Of a stretch of DNA of 19,340 nucleotides, positions 1 to 10,135 are shown in pieces. Made by a program: the position numbers and the translations under genes. The DNA comes from Candidatus Atribacter hydrocarboniphilus (lineage in GTDB: Bacteria; Atribacterota; Atribacteria; Atribacterales; Atribacteraceae). The notes beneath the pieces were generated by a model, which saw nothing but the letters and a program-made list of their open reading frames with translations, was not told the DNA's origin and did not search any database. Location: assembly GCA_003542295.1 (NCBI GenBank), contig DPKX01000274.1, positions 1 to 19,340 of the forward strand. Reading direction: 5' to 3'. Numbering within the stretch: the stretch's first letter is position 1; each line of letters begins with the position of its first letter.

Positions 1-9
1 TGGGTGGCA

Positions 10-60
10 GAGATTGCCACGTCGTTCAACCAAAAAACGGTTGACTTCCTCGCAATGACG
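10..60 (-). repeat. Dispersed palindromic intergenic repeat copy
   Basis: Read on the minus strand, this begins CGTCATTGCGAGGA and ends CGTGGCAATCTC, the two conserved ends of a dispersed intergenic repeat type I recognise from many bacterial genomes. ATTGC and GCAAT (13-17 and 51-55) form the outer arms. The variable middle is a hairpin, TCAACC at 26-31 pairing with GGTTGA at 39-44. Family membership is recalled from pattern memory; no second full copy is in this window to prove it. Confidence 0.6.
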
Positions 61-81
61 GATTTAGATTGGTATTTTCAT

Positions 82-111
82 CCTCATCTGATGCTGCTAG
101 GCAGCATGAGG
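82..111. repeat. Hairpin in the gene-free stretch downstream of prmC
   Basis: ATGCTGC (91-97) and GCAGCAT (101-107) pair perfectly around a TAG loop. CCTC (82-85) and GAGG (108-111) extend the stem past a five-base bulge. It lies about 115 bases beyond the prmC stop. No U-tract follows on either strand, so it is not a standard rho-independent terminator; it could stabilise the 3' end of the prmC transcript or be part of a repeat. The rest of 1-224 holds no gene I can see. Confidence 0.5.
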
Positions 112-224
112 GTCTATCCCGAAAATACAGTAAACGGGAAACAGTAATTTTTTCAGAATCATAAGATTTATAAAAGGTATTTTATGGTGTTTTATCGTTC
201 TGAAGAAGTACCTGCCTTCCCTCT

Positions 225-1091
225 TCACTTTCGTCTAAAAACTGTAGCTCGGGGTCTTTTTTGATAATCAAAAATGACATGATCCTTTACAAAGTGTGTA
301 TTTAACGAAAGGTCTTCAATGACTTCAACTTGAGAAGGATCATGTTCGATATAAAGGTAACCCTGGCTTTTCAAGTAAGGGGATGATTCGTTCAAGATTC
401 GATAGATGAGGTCCAAGCCCTCTGATCCCGAAACCAATGCATCTTTTGGTTCATGAAGTCGTATCTCAGAAGACAGGGTATTCCATTCTTCTTCTTTAAC
501 ATAAGGTGGATTTGACAAAATGAAATCAAATTGCAGTTCATCAGTAGTTTGGATGTCATTAAATAAATTTGATTGCCATATCGATATTCGTTCTTCTAAG
601 CCCAATTTTTGGGCATTATGTCTAGTCAAATCACAAGCTAATTTTGATCGATCAATGGCCACCACCCGTACTTTAGTTAGCCAATAAGCAATAGTTAAAC
701 CAATCACGCCCGAACCACAACAAAGATCACACAACTTGGCCGGCTGGTTTTCATAGCGAGACCTGATGGTCATAATTGCTTCCTCTAACCAAGATTCAGT
801 ATCCAACCTTGGTATAAAAACTCCTTTTTCTAAATAAAATTGAAGGGAAAAAAACTCCCATTCTTTGAGGACATATTGAAGAGGAACTCCGTCAAGTCGT
901 TCTTTTACCATGATATTGAGCTTTTCTATTTTTTCAACTGACAAATCTTGATCCCAATAGAGATAAATATGTGAAGGTGAAACGGAAAGAACTCCAGCCA
1001 ACAAAAAACGAGCTTCTCGGGTGGCTCCGGGTAAGTTATTTTTACGTAAAGTGAGAACTAGGTTACTCCAAATGTCTCTCACTTTTGACAT
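225..1091 (-). CDS. prmC: Peptide chain release factor N5-glutamine methyltransferase PrmC
   Basis: PrmC methylates the glutamine of the GGQ motif in release factors, using S-adenosylmethionine, in the cytoplasm. The 288-residue protein has the family layout: a helical N-terminal substrate-binding domain to about residue 90, a PRLDTE segment (94-99, family form PRPETE), the SAM-binding loop DLCCGSGVIGL (122-132), and the signature NPPY (194-197) that contacts the target glutamine. The length is normal. The ATG start lies three bases beyond the prfA stop, so the two are transcribed and probably translated together, and the enzyme's substrate is the product of the gene immediately upstream. It is the last gene of the minus-strand run, and no clear terminator follows. 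Confidence 0.96.
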   Translation of the reverse strand: MSKVRDIWSNLVLTLRKNNLPGATREARFLLAGVLSVSPSHIYLYWDQDLSVEKIEKLNIMVKERLDGVPLQYVLKEWEFFSLQFYLEKGVFIPRLDTESWLEEAIMTIRSRYENQPAKLCDLCCGSGVIGLTIAYWLTKVRVVAIDRSKLACDLTRHNAQKLGLEERISIWQSNLFNDIQTTDELQFDFILSNPPYVKEEEWNTLSSEIRLHEPKDALVSGSEGLDLIYRILNESSPYLKSQGYLYIEHDPSQVEVIEDLSLNTHFVKDHVIFDYQKRPRATVFRRK

Positions 1092-1094
1092 GAG

Positions 1095-2165
1095 TTATCC
1101 CACTTTCTCCAACATTCTCATTCTTTCCTCAGCTGCCAGAGATTCGATGACTTCATTGAGATCGCCTTCTAATATCAAATCCAGCTTATAAAGAGTTAAA
1201 TTGATTCGATGATCGGTTACTCTATTTTGAGGATAATTGTATGTCCGAATTCTCTCGCTTCTTTCTCCACTGCCAATTTGAGATTTTCGATCACGATCGA
1301 TTTCAGCTTTTTGTTTTTGCTGTTCAATCTCTAAAAGCCTTGAACGAAGAATTCGCAGAGCTTTGGCTTTATTTTTATGCTGGGATTTCTCATCCTGGCA
1401 GGTAACCATCATGCCGGAATGAAGGTGGGTAATCCGCACTGCTGAATCGGTTGTATTGACACTTTGCCCTCCGTGGCCGGATGAACGATAAACATCAATC
1501 CGTAAATCTTCCGGATTGATATCGATGTCGACATCTTCCGCTTCAGGGAGAACTGCTACAGTTACAGTTGAAGTGTGTATTCTCCCGCCGGCTTCGGTTA
1601 TTGGAACTCTTTGCACTCGATGAACTCCACTTTCATATTTGAATTTGCTATAGGCACCATCACCTTCTACGGCAAAGATAATTTCCTTGAAACCACCGAG
1701 CTCGGTTGGGTTAGTACTCATGACTTCGCACTTCCACCCCTGATTCTCAGCATAACGGGAATACATTCTAAAAAGGTCAGAGACAAAAAGTGCAGCTTCC
1801 TCTCCACCAGTTCCCGCTCGTATTTCAACCAGAGTATTTCTTTTATCATTCGGGTCGCGGGGAATAAGTAGATATTTAATCTCCTCTTCCAGCTCAATCA
1901 GTTTATTTTCTAACGCTTTAATTTCTTCTTCTAAGAGCTCACGTAAATCGGCATCCTGCTCAGTTTTGAGAAAATTTCTATCTTCTTCTAAATTTTTTTG
2001 AGCTGTTTGATATTCTTGGTATTTCTTAGCAGTTTCTTCAATTTCAGAAATAGCTTTAGTGAGTTGTCGATAACGTTGTAAATCTTGAGTAATTTGGGGA
2101 TCTGATAGCAAATGAGTGAGCTCAAGAAATCGGTTATTTAACTCCTCAGCTTTATTTTGCCACAT
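1095..2165 (-). CDS. prfA: Peptide chain release factor 1 (RF1)
   Basis: RF1 recognises UAA and UAG stop codons in the ribosomal A site and triggers peptide release. The 356-residue protein has an N-terminal coiled-coil domain (about 1-110, rich in E, K, Q and L), the PIT tripeptide (188-190) at the position of the RF1-type PxT stop-codon anticodon, and the GGQ loop (232-234) in the context [17 protein letters not shown]2 would carry SPF at the recognition site and normally has a programmed frameshift, which is absent here. The ATG has AGGAG seven bases upstream, and the gap from the DUF1385 stop is one base, indicating tight co-transcription. It is followed directly by prmC, its modifying enzyme. 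Confidence 0.97.
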   Translation of the reverse strand: MWQNKAEELNNRFLELTHLLSDPQITQDLQRYRQLTKAISEIEETAKKYQEYQTAQKNLEEDRNFLKTEQDADLRELLEEEIKALENKLIELEEEIKYLLIPRDPNDKRNTLVEIRAGTGGEEAALFVSDLFRMYSRYAENQGWKCEVMSTNPTELGGFKEIIFAVEGDGAYSKFKYESGVHRVQRVPITEAGGRIHTSTVTVAVLPEAEDVDIDINPEDLRIDVYRSSGHGGQSVNTTDSAVRITHLHSGMMVTCQDEKSQHKNKAKALRILRSRLLEIEQQKQKAEIDRDRKSQIGSGERSERIRTYNYPQNRVTDHRINLTLYKLDLILEGDLNEVIESLAAEERMRMLEKVG

Positions 2166-2166
2166 A

Positions 2167-3072
2167 TTAACACTCCTCTTTAAGGCTTCCTTTTAAAGCT
2201 GCGACAGCAACTTCTAACTGTGAATCGTCTGGTTCCTGGGTGGTAATTCTTTGAAGGAGCAAACCAGGCAAGGCTAATATATTAGCCAAACCACGATCCT
2301 GATATTTTGATAAAAGGCGAATGGCTTCATAAGCCAATCCTGCAACAACTGGAATGAGAGCAATTCGGCTAATGATTCTGGTTATTATCCCGGGACGACC
2401 TAAAAAGGAAAAAATAAAAATGCTGATAATCATAACGATCATTAACCAATTGGTTCCACAGCGGGGATGATGGGTGGTATATTTTCGAATATTTTCGAGA
2501 GTAAGCTCCTGACCATTTTCAAAAGCAAATATAGTTTTATGTTCTGCTCCATGGTATTCAAAAATTCTTTTAATATCTTTCATTCGAGAAATAATATAGA
2601 GGTACAATAAAAAAATTGTTATTCGAATAAGCCCTTCGATAATATTGTAAAGGATGGTTGAATGAATATAATGATCAATCCGAGAGGTTAAAAAAGTCGG
2701 AAGCGCTATAAACAATCCTACAAATAATCCAAAAGCCAACAACATGGCGATGCTAAGGTCAAAAGCCGATAGTTTTTCCTCCTCTTCATCCATAGCTAAG
2801 GTTGCTGACAGAGACAAAGCTTTCAATCCGATGATGAGTGAATCAACCATATTGACAACACCGCGAATAATCGGTAAAGCAAAAAATTTATTGGTTTTTG
2901 ATAAAATCGGTTTCTCTTTTATATCGGTCACTATTGTACCGTTGGGTTTTCTAACCGCAATTGAAATTTTCCAAGGGCTTCTCATCATCACCCCTTCAAT
3001 AATTGCTTGTCCTCCTACATTGTGCCTTTCATTCTTTTCGGATTTTATCTTTTGCTCCACGGATGTCCACAT
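2167..3072 (-). CDS. DUF1385 family membrane protein
   Basis: This is a conserved protein of unknown function. Near the N terminus it has [15 protein letters not shown] (19-33), and in the middle EYHGAEHKT (172-180) and HHPRCGTNW (201-209); these three motifs define DUF1385 proteins. Hydrophobic stretches at about 103-128, 142-162, 208-225 and 230-254 look like four membrane segments, with the conserved His/Glu/Cys motifs between the second and third. The clustered H174, H178, H201, H202 and C205 could bind a metal, which is my inference. It sits between thyX and prfA; similar placement beside prfA/prmC and rpmE is familiar from Firmicutes-type genomes. The ATG at 3072 lies inside the 3' end of thyX (28-base overlap) with AAGGGG seven bases upstream. 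A GTG four codons later is possible but has poorer spacing. Confidence 0.9.
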   Translation of the reverse strand: MWTSVEQKIKSEKNERHNVGGQAIIEGVMMRSPWKISIAVRKPNGTIVTDIKEKPILSKTNKFFALPIIRGVVNMVDSLIIGLKALSLSATLAMDEEEEKLSAFDLSIAMLLAFGLFVGLFIALPTFLTSRIDHYIHSTILYNIIEGLIRITIFLLYLYIISRMKDIKRIFEYHGAEHKTIFAFENGQELTLENIRKYTTHHPRCGTNWLMIVMIISIFIFSFLGRPGIITRIISRIALIPVVAGLAYEAIRLLSKYQDRGLANILALPGLLLQRITTQEPDDSQLEVAVAALKGSLKEEC

Positions 3073-3701
3073 CCTTTATCCCCTTCGGGGCAGATTCCGG
3101 TTGCACACGGCGGACCGGCGTTTTCAAAAATAATTGGTGCTAATTCCTTTAAAATTTTTAATATTGCGGTGGCAATCATCCTTATTTCCCATTGAGCTCG
3201 ACTACAAAGCCGAAGCTTTAAAATATGGAGATATTCACGGGCATTGGCCGTTAATATAATTTGGCTGGTAATAGCCTGTGGTAATATATAACGAGCGTCT
3301 TCTTCTGCTATTCCCATTTTAATCATTTCTTGATACATATCGGAACTTTTCTGTATCTGCTCCTGAAAATGATCAAATAAGGTTTCATTTTCTTTAATTG
3401 AAGGCGGAATAACAAATTCTGGATTTTTAAAATGAATATATCGTTGGCTTTGTTGAGAGTAGGAAGCTAAGCGATGACGAACCAACTGGTGTGAAGCAGC
3501 TCGGGAAATTCCCTCAATTAAAAAGGTAAAAGAAGCGTGCTCTAAAACCGATTCATGACCACGGGCTACGATTTCTTGTATAAGTTTTTGAGCTTTTTCT
3601 AATGTCATGTCTTCATCATAACTTCTTCGATAGCAGAGACGTGCAGCTCTCGCAATGGTTAGCTCAGGATTCGGTGTTGAGCTTATAAGCTTTACCTTCA
3701 T
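3045..3701 (-). CDS. thyX: Flavin-dependent thymidylate synthase ThyX
   Basis: ThyX makes dTMP from dUMP using FAD, NADPH and methylenetetrahydrofolate. The 218-residue length is typical. The family motif RHRxxSxxxxSxR is present as RHRLASYSQQSQR (75-87), which binds FAD and dUMP. The segment around 131-150 (AREYLHILKLRLCSRAQWEIR further on) matches the usual ThyX C-terminal domain. The tail carries three cysteines, C199, C204 and C211, in a CPEG...CG context; I recall similar tails in other anaerobe ThyX proteins, and a metal site is only a guess. The ATG has AGGAG seven bases upstream. It is the first gene of the thyX-DUF1385-prfA-prmC cluster; I found no convincing promoter in the 355 bases upstream. 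Confidence 0.96.
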   Translation of the reverse strand: MKVKLISSTPNPELTIARAARLCYRRSYDEDMTLEKAQKLIQEIVARGHESVLEHASFTFLIEGISRAASHQLVRHRLASYSQQSQRYIHFKNPEFVIPPSIKENETLFDHFQEQIQKSSDMYQEMIKMGIAEEDARYILPQAITSQIILTANAREYLHILKLRLCSRAQWEIRMIATAILKILKELAPIIFENAGPPCATGICPEGDKGCGHPWSKR

Positions 3702-3770
3702 ACCCCTACTCCTTTTATAAACAATGATGAGTGATTAGTATCTGGTGATGAGTTTGAATTTCACTCTCAT

Positions 3771-3900
3771 TGTATTTTACTCCCCTTGAGGAAGAAGTAA
3801 TTTATAAAAGGACTCCTCCTTAAGGTGTTCTTTATTGTTATTCCCTTTTTCCATGATGGAAAGGGATTGGGGTGAGAGGGAAAATTTTTCATTCTCATTC
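3771..3900. repeat. Degenerate dispersed-repeat block in the rpmE-thyX spacer
   Basis: The 355-base spacer 3702-4056 holds no gene. Its clearest element, 3843-3880, reads CCCTTTTTCCATGATGGAAAGGG followed by a GATTGGGGTGAGAGGG-like tail; CCCTTT and AAAGGG arms flank TTCCA/TGGAA. This resembles a common CT-rich palindromic repeat type (CCCTCTCCC...GGGAGAGGGTTAGGGTGAGGG). Shorter look-alike pieces lie at about 3781-3795 and 3819-3835. A related copy is at 12085-12110. The remaining bases (3901-3996) show nothing I can name. Confidence 0.45.
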
Positions 3901-3996
3901 TCATCTTGCGTCACGATGCGGTACAAATAGCAATCTAACGCTTATGGAGGTTAGTGTTCAAAACCTTTTTGCTCGTCATTGCTTTTTTATTCCAAT

Positions 3997-4037
3997 AAAA
4001 AAAGGGAGTATGTAAATTATACACACTACCTTTTTTT
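3997..4037 (-). terminator. Rho-independent terminator behind rpmE
   Basis: Seven A plus GG at 3997-4005 and CC plus seven T at 4029-4037 are the outer part of a long stem; the arms match at 16 of 18 positions, with one mismatch and one pair that is G-U on the minus-strand RNA. The minus-strand transcript ends in CCC followed by a seven-base U-tract, 20 bases after the rpmE stop. The mirror structure also gives a U-tract on the plus strand, so it could work in both directions, although no plus-strand gene reads into it. Confidence 0.85.
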
Positions 4038-4056
4038 ATTCATTTCGCAACTAAAG

Positions 4057-4263
4057 CTAAAAATTGTCGCCGTATTTTGCCCGGAATTTCTCAACTCGAC
4101 CAGCAGTATCGATTAATTTTTGCTGTCCAGTAAAGAACGGGTGACAGCTGGCACAAATTTCTACTCTTATTTCCGGTGTTTTGGTAGAACGAGTTACAAA
4201 GCTATTCCCACAGGCACAAATAACTCGTGTCTCTTTATAATTGGGATGAATATCTTTTTTCAT
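4057..4263 (-). CDS. rpmE: 50S ribosomal protein L31 (zinc-binding type)
   Basis: L31 is a component of the large ribosomal subunit that bridges to the small subunit. I place the start at the ATG at 4263, giving 68 residues beginning MKKDIHPNY, the usual L31 opening, with GAGGTGAT just upstream. A longer reading from a TTG at 4281 would put the Shine-Dalgarno sequence inside the gene. The protein has the four-cysteine zinc site C16, C18, C37 and C40 (CAC ... CASC) followed by HPFFTG and the KF.RKYG-like tail, so it is the C-plus form. It has its own promoter downstream of rho and a terminator behind it, so it probably forms a small separate unit. Confidence 0.97.
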   Translation of the reverse strand: MKKDIHPNYKETRVICACGNSFVTRSTKTPEIRVEICASCHPFFTGQQKLIDTAGRVEKFRAKYGDNF

Positions 4264-4321
4264 TGTTATCACCTCACCCAATTCCGTTTTAAGTATATAG
4301 GTATCAAAAATTGATTTGAAT

Positions 4322-4347
4322 AAAGGTAATAATTCAATGGTACCTTT
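4322..4347 (-). promoter_or_regulatory. Hairpin in the rpmE leader
   Basis: AAAGGTA (4322-4328) and TACCTTT (4341-4347) form a seven-base-pair stem with a 12-base loop in the roughly 127-base leader between the predicted rpmE transcription start and the ATG. Ribosomal protein leaders often contain autoregulatory structures, and L31 is known to regulate its own synthesis in Escherichia coli. Whether this particular hairpin binds L31 is a guess. Confidence 0.35.
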
Positions 4348-4397
4348 TATACATGAGGAATTGAAGAATGAACAAAAATGATTTAAAAACGCTGGGT

Positions 4398-4427
4398 ATT
4401 ATATCACATACTGATTTTGAGTGTCAA
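4398..4427 (-). promoter_or_regulatory. Sigma70-type promoter for rpmE
   Basis: On the minus strand the sequence has a perfect TTGACA (4422-4427) and a perfect TATAAT (4398-4403) separated by 18 bases. It begins three bases after the end of the rho gene and points at rpmE, with an expected start near 4391. Both hexamers match the consensus completely, which makes chance unlikely. Confidence 0.85.
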
Positions 4428-4429
4428 AA

Positions 4430-5785
4430 TTAACGGGAGTTTTTCAACACATGATCAATCATTTTCAAAAATTCTCGATTTGATTTAGTATTTTTCATAC
4501 GGTCGATAACCATTTGAGCTCCTTCTTGCTGGTCAACATTGGCTAAAAGCTTTCTCAACATCCAAATTCTTTCTAAATCATTTTGTTTAATCAGTAGCTC
4601 TTCTTTTCGTGTCCCTGATCGATGGATATCAATTGCTGGAAATATTCTACTTTCCGATAAAGCCCGGCTGAGATGAAGCTCCATGTTTCCGGTTCCCTTA
4701 AATTCTTCATAAATGACTTCATCCATACGGGATCCGGTTTCAACCAGTGCGGTTGCTAAAATGGTCAGACTCCCACCTTCTTCGATATTCCGAGCAGCTC
4801 CAAAAAATCTTTTTGGCCAATGGAGAGCTGAAGAATCAATTCCACCTGAAAGGGTTTTTCCAGTATTGGGAACGACTAAGTTATTGGTTCGAGCCAACCG
4901 GGTTATACTGTCAAGTAAAATAACAACATCCTTCCCCTCTTCCACCAATCGTTTTGCCCTTTCCAGAGTAAGTTCTGCAACACGAATATGATTTTCCGGT
5001 TTTTGGTCAAAAGTTGAGGCAATAACATAACCCTTCACCGAGCGTTCCATTTGGGTAACTTCTTCAGGGCGTTCATCGATCAATAACACAATCAGAACAA
5101 CGTTGGGGTAGTTGTTAGTAATCCCATTGGCTATTTTTTCCAACAATACGGTTTTTCCAGCTTTTGGTGGCGCTACAATAAGACCTCGCTGCCCTACACC
5201 AATAGGAGAAAAAAGATCGATGATTCGTGTAGAAATTTCATTGGGTGTAGTTTCTAATACAAACTGGAGATTGGGAAAAATTGGGGTTAAATTTTCAAAA
5301 AGGGGTCTTTTTTTGGCTTGCTCTGGGTCCTCATCGTTAATAGCTTCAATTCGAAGCAGGGCATAATATCTTTCCCCTTCTTTTGGTGGTCTTACCTGTC
5401 CGGCAACTTTATCACCACTACTCAAAGCAAAACGTTTGATTTGTGATGGTGAAACGTAAACATCGTTTTCACTGACAGTAAAATCATCTGAAGTTCGGAG
5501 AAAACCATATCCTTCGATAGTGATTTCTAAAATACCTTCGCTGAAAATATAACCTTTCGATTCAGTCGCCTTTTTTAATATTTCAAATATCAGTTCGCTT
5601 TTTCTCTTTCGACTATAGCCAACTATGCCCATTTTTTGGGCAATATCTCCCAGTTCGTTATTGGATTTGATTTTTAGTTCTCCTAAGGAAAACTGCAATT
5701 CAGCTCTGGTTTTTTCTTTTTCAGGTTCTTTTTCTAACTCTTTTTCCTCTAATTCTAAATCAACTTGATTGCTCTCTGTACTCAA
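4430..5785 (-). CDS. rho: Transcription termination factor Rho
   Basis: Rho is a hexameric RNA helicase that ends transcription at rut-type sites. The 451-residue protein has an acidic, Glu/Lys-rich N-terminal tail (about 9-28), a Rho N-terminal helical domain (about 32-75), the cold-shock-like RNA-binding domain ([14 protein letters not shown], 84-97), and a RecA-type ATPase core with Walker A APPKAGKT (205-212), Walker B VVILLD (287-292) and the Q-loop LSGG (312-315). The start is a TTG at 5785 with a perfect GGAGGT nine bases upstream; the next ATG lies well inside a conserved domain. The 138-base gap upstream (5786-5923) has an AT-rich palindrome at 5895-5911 but no clear terminator, so rho may be read through from the nucleotidyltransferase gene or from a weak local promoter. 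Confidence 0.97.
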   Translation of the reverse strand: MSTESNQVDLELEEKELEKEPEKEKTRAELQFSLGELKIKSNNELGDIAQKMGIVGYSRKRKSELIFEILKKATESKGYIFSEGILEITIEGYGFLRTSDDFTVSENDVYVSPSQIKRFALSSGDKVAGQVRPPKEGERYYALLRIEAINDEDPEQAKKRPLFENLTPIFPNLQFVLETTPNEISTRIIDLFSPIGVGQRGLIVAPPKAGKTVLLEKIANGITNNYPNVVLIVLLIDERPEEVTQMERSVKGYVIASTFDQKPENHIRVAELTLERAKRLVEEGKDVVILLDSITRLARTNNLVVPNTGKTLSGGIDSSALHWPKRFFGAARNIEEGGSLTILATALVETGSRMDEVIYEEFKGTGNMELHLSRALSESRIFPAIDIHRSGTRKEELLIKQNDLERIWMLRKLLANVDQQEGAQMVIDRMKNTKSNREFLKMIDHVLKNSR

Positions 5786-5923
5786 TGCAATTGTACCTCC
5801 TCGTTTTTCTCAAAAACATCTCTTTGGATTAGAAATAATGCTTGGCGTATTGATGTGTAAATCCAAGAAGCAGTAATTTCAAATAGCTGGTAAGAATATT
5901 TTAAAAATATTTGGCTTAAACCT

Positions 5924-6676
5924 CTATTTTTTAAGAAATTTCCTTGCTATTTCTACGTGTTCGGGTAAATCGATATCAAACTTGATTTCTGGATAAGGAG
6001 TAATGATAGCTAAACCTTTCATTTCTAAAATCTTTTCCACTCGATCTTCAATATCTTTGACTGATAGTTTTTTAAAAATATATTTAAAAATAATATTCAA
6101 ACCTAACATTCTTGCAATCATAAAAGGACTTTTGCGGTTTCTGATGACCTGAGAAATAAATTCTCGCTTTTTTTGAACCAGAATGGGATCGATAAGTAAC
6201 ATATTTCCGCCGCCAAAAGAACCTTCAACCAATTTAGCAAAAGTTCTTTTTGATTGGCCAAACTTTTTTTGATACACTTCCTTCCGAACAATTGGATAAT
6301 AAAAATTAGCAGGTTGTTTGCTGCATCTGAGAAAGAAATCCTCTATCATTTCTCCTTTGATGAGTGGAATATCACTTGATATTACCAGTACCTTGTTCCC
6401 TGGTTTGAGATAATCAAGACCTTTTAAAGCGCTTTCAAAAGGATCGCTTCCAGGAGGAACGACTTCTTCAACCGATTTACCTATCCGGGATTTCAGTTCT
6501 TTGACGGGTCCAACCACAACGATTCGTTTAATTGAGGAAACCTCTTTGAGGGCTTCTATTACATACTCTATCATAAATTTATTATGAATGACAAGTAGTG
6601 ATCGGTTATTCACACCAAATTTTTTTAAAAATTCTTGATTACTATCTCCACCTGCTAATATGATGGCATCAGTCAT
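5924..6676 (-). CDS. MobA-like nucleotidyltransferase, role unknown
   Basis: This 250-residue protein belongs to the NTP-transferase (MobA/IspD/GlmU-like) fold. It opens MTDAIILAGG, a nucleotide-binding loop (LAGG, 7-10), has the metal-binding acidic motif SDIPLI (101-106) and ends with a FDIDLPEHVEIA segment resembling the D-DTPED end of such enzymes. The usual GxGxR after the loop is replaced by GDSNQEFLKKFG, so it is divergent. It is not a standard IspD: the DAARP-type motif is missing. It overlaps the ispE stop by four bases (ATGA), so the two are translationally coupled. Its substrate cannot be read from the sequence; a role in isoprenoid, cell-envelope or cofactor nucleotide-sugar chemistry is possible. 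Confidence 0.8.
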   Translation of the reverse strand: MTDAIILAGGDSNQEFLKKFGVNNRSLLVIHNKFMIEYVIEALKEVSSIKRIVVVGPVKELKSRIGKSVEEVVPPGSDPFESALKGLDYLKPGNKVLVISSDIPLIKGEMIEDFFLRCSKQPANFYYPIVRKEVYQKKFGQSKRTFAKLVEGSFGGGNMLLIDPILVQKKREFISQVIRNRKSPFMIARMLGLNIIFKYIFKKLSVKDIEDRVEKILEMKGLAIITPYPEIKFDIDLPEHVEIARKFLKK

Positions 6677-7596
6677 GGTTCTCCCCCTCCCTCTTGAACA
6701 ACTATAGGGTTACTATCATCTTTAAAAATCGTTGTCGACCATCGAGAATGAATTCCTTTTTGCTTCAGTTCCTTGACAATATCAACAGCTTTTTCCTGAT
6801 TTGGTGCAATACCTATGATCGTTGAGCCACTTCCTGTCATGAATACCGAAGAACATCCCACTTGCTCTAATGTTTTTTTGTATTTACCAAATTCTGGCAA
6901 ATGTTTATAAATAATTTTTTCAAAGTCATTCCAGATATATTTCTCTATCTGATTTGGAAAAAAGTTATCTATAAATTCTTTCACTGAGGGTAAATATTGA
7001 CATTTTTTCTTCTCCTGTTCAATATCCCATTCCCGGTATGCCCAGCATGTATCAATACCCACCTCAGGAAAAACCAGAACAATACATTTTTCCGGTGGCT
7101 GATGAAGAGGAATAACTTTTTCACCCTTCCCGCTTATTATTGCAAATGGATAACCGGTTGTAAAGAAAGGAATATCAGAACCAAGTTTTGCTGATATCTC
7201 AATCATTTTCTCATTTTCAAAAGATAATTGGAGTATTTCATTCATTTTTTTTAATAGGTTTGCCACGTTGCTACTTGCACCTCCCAAACCACTGGAGGGA
7301 GGGATATTTTTAGTTATTTTAACGCCGAAATACCGATCCTTTAACTGAGGATTTAATTCACGTAAGAGATGGAATAAACGACCAAGTAAGCTTTTCTTCC
7401 CAGTTGGTATTTCATAGTTACATTGAATTTCATCACAATTTTGGTCAGTAAAATAAAAATCAATAATATCATAAAAATTGATCAATTGCATGACTGATAA
7501 TATATTATGATATCCATCCTGACGTCTTTGACCAATTTTTAAAAACCAATTCATTTTGGCATAAGAACGGAATTGATAAACAATGTCGTTTTTCAT
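6673..7596 (-). CDS. ispE: 4-diphosphocytidyl-2-C-methyl-D-erythritol kinase IspE
   Basis: IspE phosphorylates CDP-methylerythritol with ATP, the fourth step of the MEP isoprenoid pathway. The 307-residue protein is a GHMP kinase. It begins with the substrate-binding segment SYAKMNWFLKI..RRQDGYH (11-30; family form AKINLxLxV..RRxDGYH), has the ATP-binding loop IPPSSGLGGASS (98-109) and the GSDIPFF motif (139-145) with catalytic Asp142, and near the end the third GHMP motif FMTGSGST. The ATG has GGAAAG seven bases upstream and lies 21 bases after the murI stop. No other MEP pathway gene is in the window. Confidence 0.95.
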   Translation of the reverse strand: MKNDIVYQFRSYAKMNWFLKIGQRRQDGYHNILSVMQLINFYDIIDFYFTDQNCDEIQCNYEIPTGKKSLLGRLFHLLRELNPQLKDRYFGVKITKNIPPSSGLGGASSNVANLLKKMNEILQLSFENEKMIEISAKLGSDIPFFTTGYPFAIISGKGEKVIPLHQPPEKCIVLVFPEVGIDTCWAYREWDIEQEKKKCQYLPSVKEFIDNFFPNQIEKYIWNDFEKIIYKHLPEFGKYKKTLEQVGCSSVFMTGSGSTIIGIAPNQEKAVDIVKELKQKGIHSRWSTTIFKDDSNPIVVQEGGGEP

Positions 7597-7617
7597 TGGG
7601 GATCTTTCCAGAGCTTT

Positions 7618-10135
<2,518 letters not shown>

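Noticed and set aside
1575..1871. Plus-strand open frame of 98 codons opposite prfA.
   Set aside because: It is antisense to a clearly conserved gene, with no ribosome site or recognisable motif; the same applies to the other opposite-strand frames in this window.
3058..3060. GTG as an alternative start for the DUF1385 protein.
   Set aside because: Its Shine-Dalgarno spacing is about 12 bases; the ATG at 3072 has AAGGGG at seven bases.
3960..3990. GTCATTGC fragment as a second copy of the repeat at 10-60.
   Set aside because: Only short end-like pieces match and their order is reversed; similarity is too weak to call.
5837..5872. Inverted repeat TTGGATT/AATCCAA in the rho leader as a regulatory hairpin.
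   Set aside because: Seven pairs around a long loop in AT-rich sequence with no supporting context; known Rho autoregulation would not predict it.
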